Shown here: one piece after another, positions 25,926-27,690 of the stretch | How positions within the stretch are numbered: the stretch's first letter is position 1 | Layout: each line of letters opens with the position of its first letter | Assembly (NCBI GenBank): GCA_023436175.1 | Contig: JAEZKE010000154.1 | Coordinates: forward strand, 1-27,690 | Direction: 5' to 3' | Source of the DNA: Methanobacteriota archaeon | GTDB taxonomy: Archaea > Methanobacteriota > Methanobacteria > Methanobacteriales > Methanobacteriaceae | DNA: 27,690 bases | Program-made: the position numbers and the translations under genes | The notes under the pieces: generated by a model | What the model saw: the letters and a program-made list of their open reading frames with translations, nothing else | Databases searched by the model: none | What the model was told of the DNA's origin: nothing

Positions 25926-25939
25926 GTGCCATTTGGCAC
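25926..25939 (-). terminator. Hairpin after the FAD oxidoreductase gene
   Basis: GTGCC (25926-25930), ATTT and GGCAC (25935-25939) form a five-pair stem nine bases past the stop. On the minus strand it is followed by AATATTATTTTC and then a T-rich stretch. It may also serve the converging guaA gene. Confidence 0.45.
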
Positions 25940-25947
25940 TGAATAAT

Positions 25948-27558
25948 TTATTTTTCTTCGTGATATTCTTCTTCGGTATTTATACACCAGAGATTATCCT
26001 TGGAAGTGACTCCTTTTATAATATTATCAACGGCAGTCATTGCGGTAAGCATAGAATGGTCCATGTTGTTGTATCTGTGCATTCCGTTTCTTCCGATTAA
26101 AAACAGGTTTTCAAATTTATTTGTAAAGTCTTTAACCACATCAAACTGGTCGTAAGTTCCAAAGTATGCAGGATAAGTTTTTTGAACTCGTATTACTACA
26201 TTGTCGAGCACGTCTTTTTTGTCGATGATGTCAATTTTTGCAAGTTCATCTATAGCAAATCTTGAGAAGTCTTCATCGCTCATGGTCCAGTATTCATCTC
26301 CTTCATCACAGAAGTATTCAAGCCCAATCCATGTTTTGGAATCATCATTTACCAGATATGGGCTCCAGTTATTGAATATTTGAAGCCTACCGATTTTAAC
26401 GTCACGTTCCTGTATGTAAATCCAGTTATCAGGGACTATGTTATTAATGGTCATTTGGTTAGTTTCATTTTTTATTTTAAGTTCATTTAAAAGTAAACCC
26501 ACTGTAATAAAGTCACGGTATATTAATCCATTTGCAACATCTTGAACATTTTGAGGTACATTTTCTGTAGCGTTGATTAAATCCTTAACTGGCATTGTTG
26601 AGAAGAAGTAATCTCCTTCTACTGTTTTTGTTTCACCTGTTTTGGCATCTTTAATTTTAATTTGTTTTACTTCACTACCTTCATGTTCAATTCCAACAGC
26701 TTCCTGGTTGAAGTGTATTTCACCACCGCTTTCGGTGATAATTCTTGCTACTTCTTCCCATATTTGCCCCGGTCCATATTTAGGGTACATAAATTGTCCT
26801 ATCAAGCTTGTTTCCACGTTTTTCTGCTCTATGGAATCGTTTTTTGAAAATCTACTTTTTAGTGCATGGGTGATAACTTTGGTTATGGATAAACCTTTTA
26901 CCCTTTGGGCTCCAAAATCGGGTGCAATCTCACTGCAGGGAACTCCCCACAGTTTTATATTGTAATCATCAAAAAAAGTGCCGTAAAGTTCTTTACCAAA
27001 CCTGTTGATATAAAAGTCTTCGAGGGTATTTTCCTCTTTAATTGGGGATATTGTGACTTTAGCGTAACTTAGACCTATTTTAATCATTCTTAAGGCGCCT
27101 AAGTTCCTAATGGTATTGGAATTTAATTTAACAGGGTAATCAAAAAATTTTCTAAGGAAATAGATTCTGGAAAGACGTCCACGGTTCAGCATTACTTTAT
27201 TTTCTTTTTCAGGATCAGGTGCCGCAATTTTTTTAGCTTCTCCTTGTCCTATTTCTCTCCTTAAGCAGTCTTTATGTAATGGAACTTCTCTTCCAAGGGC
27301 TAAATCGTCCTTTGCAGGTGCCCCTTGCAGCGGCATGATATTCTGCCACCATTTCATAACCCGATCGTTTTTTGAAAAAAATCTGTGGCCACCTATGTCT
27401 ATATGGTTACCCTTATATTCTACGGTTTTTGAGATTCCTCCAATATCTTCGCTTTTTTCATAGATAATTGGTTTAATGTCAGTTTTATCAAGTAATTCAT
27501 AAGCTGCAGTTAATCCTGCAGGTCCTGCTCCTATTATAATCGCTGTTTTTTGACTCAT
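25948..27558 (-). CDS. FAD-dependent oxidoreductase, protoporphyrinogen oxidase / UDP-galactopyranose mutase-like
   Basis: This 536-residue flavoprotein has an N-terminal FAD fold (AIIIGAGPAGLTAAYELL, then IIYEKSEDIGG) and YKGNHIDIGGHRFFSKND, the second conserved block of amine-oxidase-like flavoproteins. The end contains NLFLIGRNGMHRYNNMDHSMLTAMTAVDNI, the C-terminal FAD motif, in the form seen in UDP-galactopyranose mutase and related enzymes. The length is greater than typical Glf (about 370-400). It may act on a nucleotide sugar or glycan precursor, but the substrate cannot be read. GGAG lies seven bases before the ATG. Its 5' neighbours fall outside the window. A HemY-like protoporphyrinogen oxidase is less likely given the DMDHS-type ending. 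Confidence 0.8.
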   Translation of the reverse strand: MSQKTAIIIGAGPAGLTAAYELLDKTDIKPIIYEKSEDIGGISKTVEYKGNHIDIGGHRFFSKNDRVMKWWQNIMPLQGAPAKDDLALGREVPLHKDCLRREIGQGEAKKIAAPDPEKENKVMLNRGRLSRIYFLRKFFDYPVKLNSNTIRNLGALRMIKIGLSYAKVTISPIKEENTLEDFYINRFGKELYGTFFDDYNIKLWGVPCSEIAPDFGAQRVKGLSITKVITHALKSRFSKNDSIEQKNVETSLIGQFMYPKYGPGQIWEEVARIITESGGEIHFNQEAVGIEHEGSEVKQIKIKDAKTGETKTVEGDYFFSTMPVKDLINATENVPQNVQDVANGLIYRDFITVGLLLNELKIKNETNQMTINNIVPDNWIYIQERDVKIGRLQIFNNWSPYLVNDDSKTWIGLEYFCDEGDEYWTMSDEDFSRFAIDELAKIDIIDKKDVLDNVVIRVQKTYPAYFGTYDQFDVVKDFTNKFENLFLIGRNGMHRYNNMDHSMLTAMTAVDNIIKGVTSKDNLWCINTEEEYHEEK

Positions 27559-27690
27559 ATCGATACTCCTTGCCTAAACGCTTGTTATTAGATTATTATC
27601 GATATTTTTACTAAGCATCGCTTTTAGTATATTAACTATTTTTTTATAATTGCAATTTTTGACTAATATTACTTTGTATCTTTTATAAAT

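Overview
The window looks like chromosome from a mesophilic methanogenic archaeon of the order Methanobacteriales, most likely Methanobacterium or a close relative. The DNA is AT-rich. Genes are preceded by archaeal TTTATATA-type promoters and by GGAGG/GGTGA ribosome binding sites. Several genes are typical of methanogens or euryarchaea: a small CbiX/CfbA chelatase, a stand-alone GMP synthase glutaminase subunit, archaeoflavoprotein AfpA, a DUF447 flavin-type protein, a UPF0282 metallo-beta-lactamase-fold protein and an archaeal LOR/SDH-type ornithine cyclodeaminase. I saw no rRNA, intact tRNA, CRISPR array or transposase.

Layout. 0.2-1.4 kb: ornithine cyclodeaminase-like gene (+). 1.5-2.4 kb: a compact minus-strand cassette of a Cys-rich zinc ribbon, a DtxR-like winged helix and a Cys-rich FeoA-domain protein, behind a promoter with two TTAGGnnnnCCTAA boxes. 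2.5-8.5 kb: a P1B metal ATPase, CfbA/CbiX, a Zn/Cd-type P1B ATPase with a five-module Cys-rich N-terminus, and a CadC repressor with an operator at the ATPase promoter. 8.6-11.5 kb: the feo operon (feoA, feoB, a 46-residue Cys-containing small gene, then a stem-loop), with the same iron-type boxes upstream of feoA. 12-16 kb: DUF454 membrane protein and AfpA, then a GC-rich, apparently imported katG divergent from a cysteine-free Fur/PerR-like regulator. 15.9-16.6 kb: a non-coding region with repeats, a hairpin array and an orphan copy of the feoA-type promoter. 16.6-18.7 kb: an O-methyltransferase and a clan GH-A-like glycosidase, both minus strand. 18.9-22.6 kb: GGR-like flavoprotein, adenine deaminase, UPF0282. 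22.8-27.6 kb: REC-HisKA_2 kinase, DUF447, tiny membrane protein, GuaA subunit A, and a large FAD oxidoreductase.

The theme of the first 16.5 kb is metal handling and oxidative stress. I infer two metal circuits. One is CadC/CadA, sensing and exporting soft divalent metals. The other is an iron circuit in which an unusual split DtxR-like regulator may act on three related promoters (its own, feoA and the orphan). The peroxide module (katG, Fur-like regulator, possibly AfpA) adjoins it. The most unusual material is non-coding: the orphan promoter reading into a hairpin array, and a two-copy element (about 11.8 and 16.0 kb) made of a hairpin, a ribosome binding site and a mini-ORF starting MVDxFxCL.
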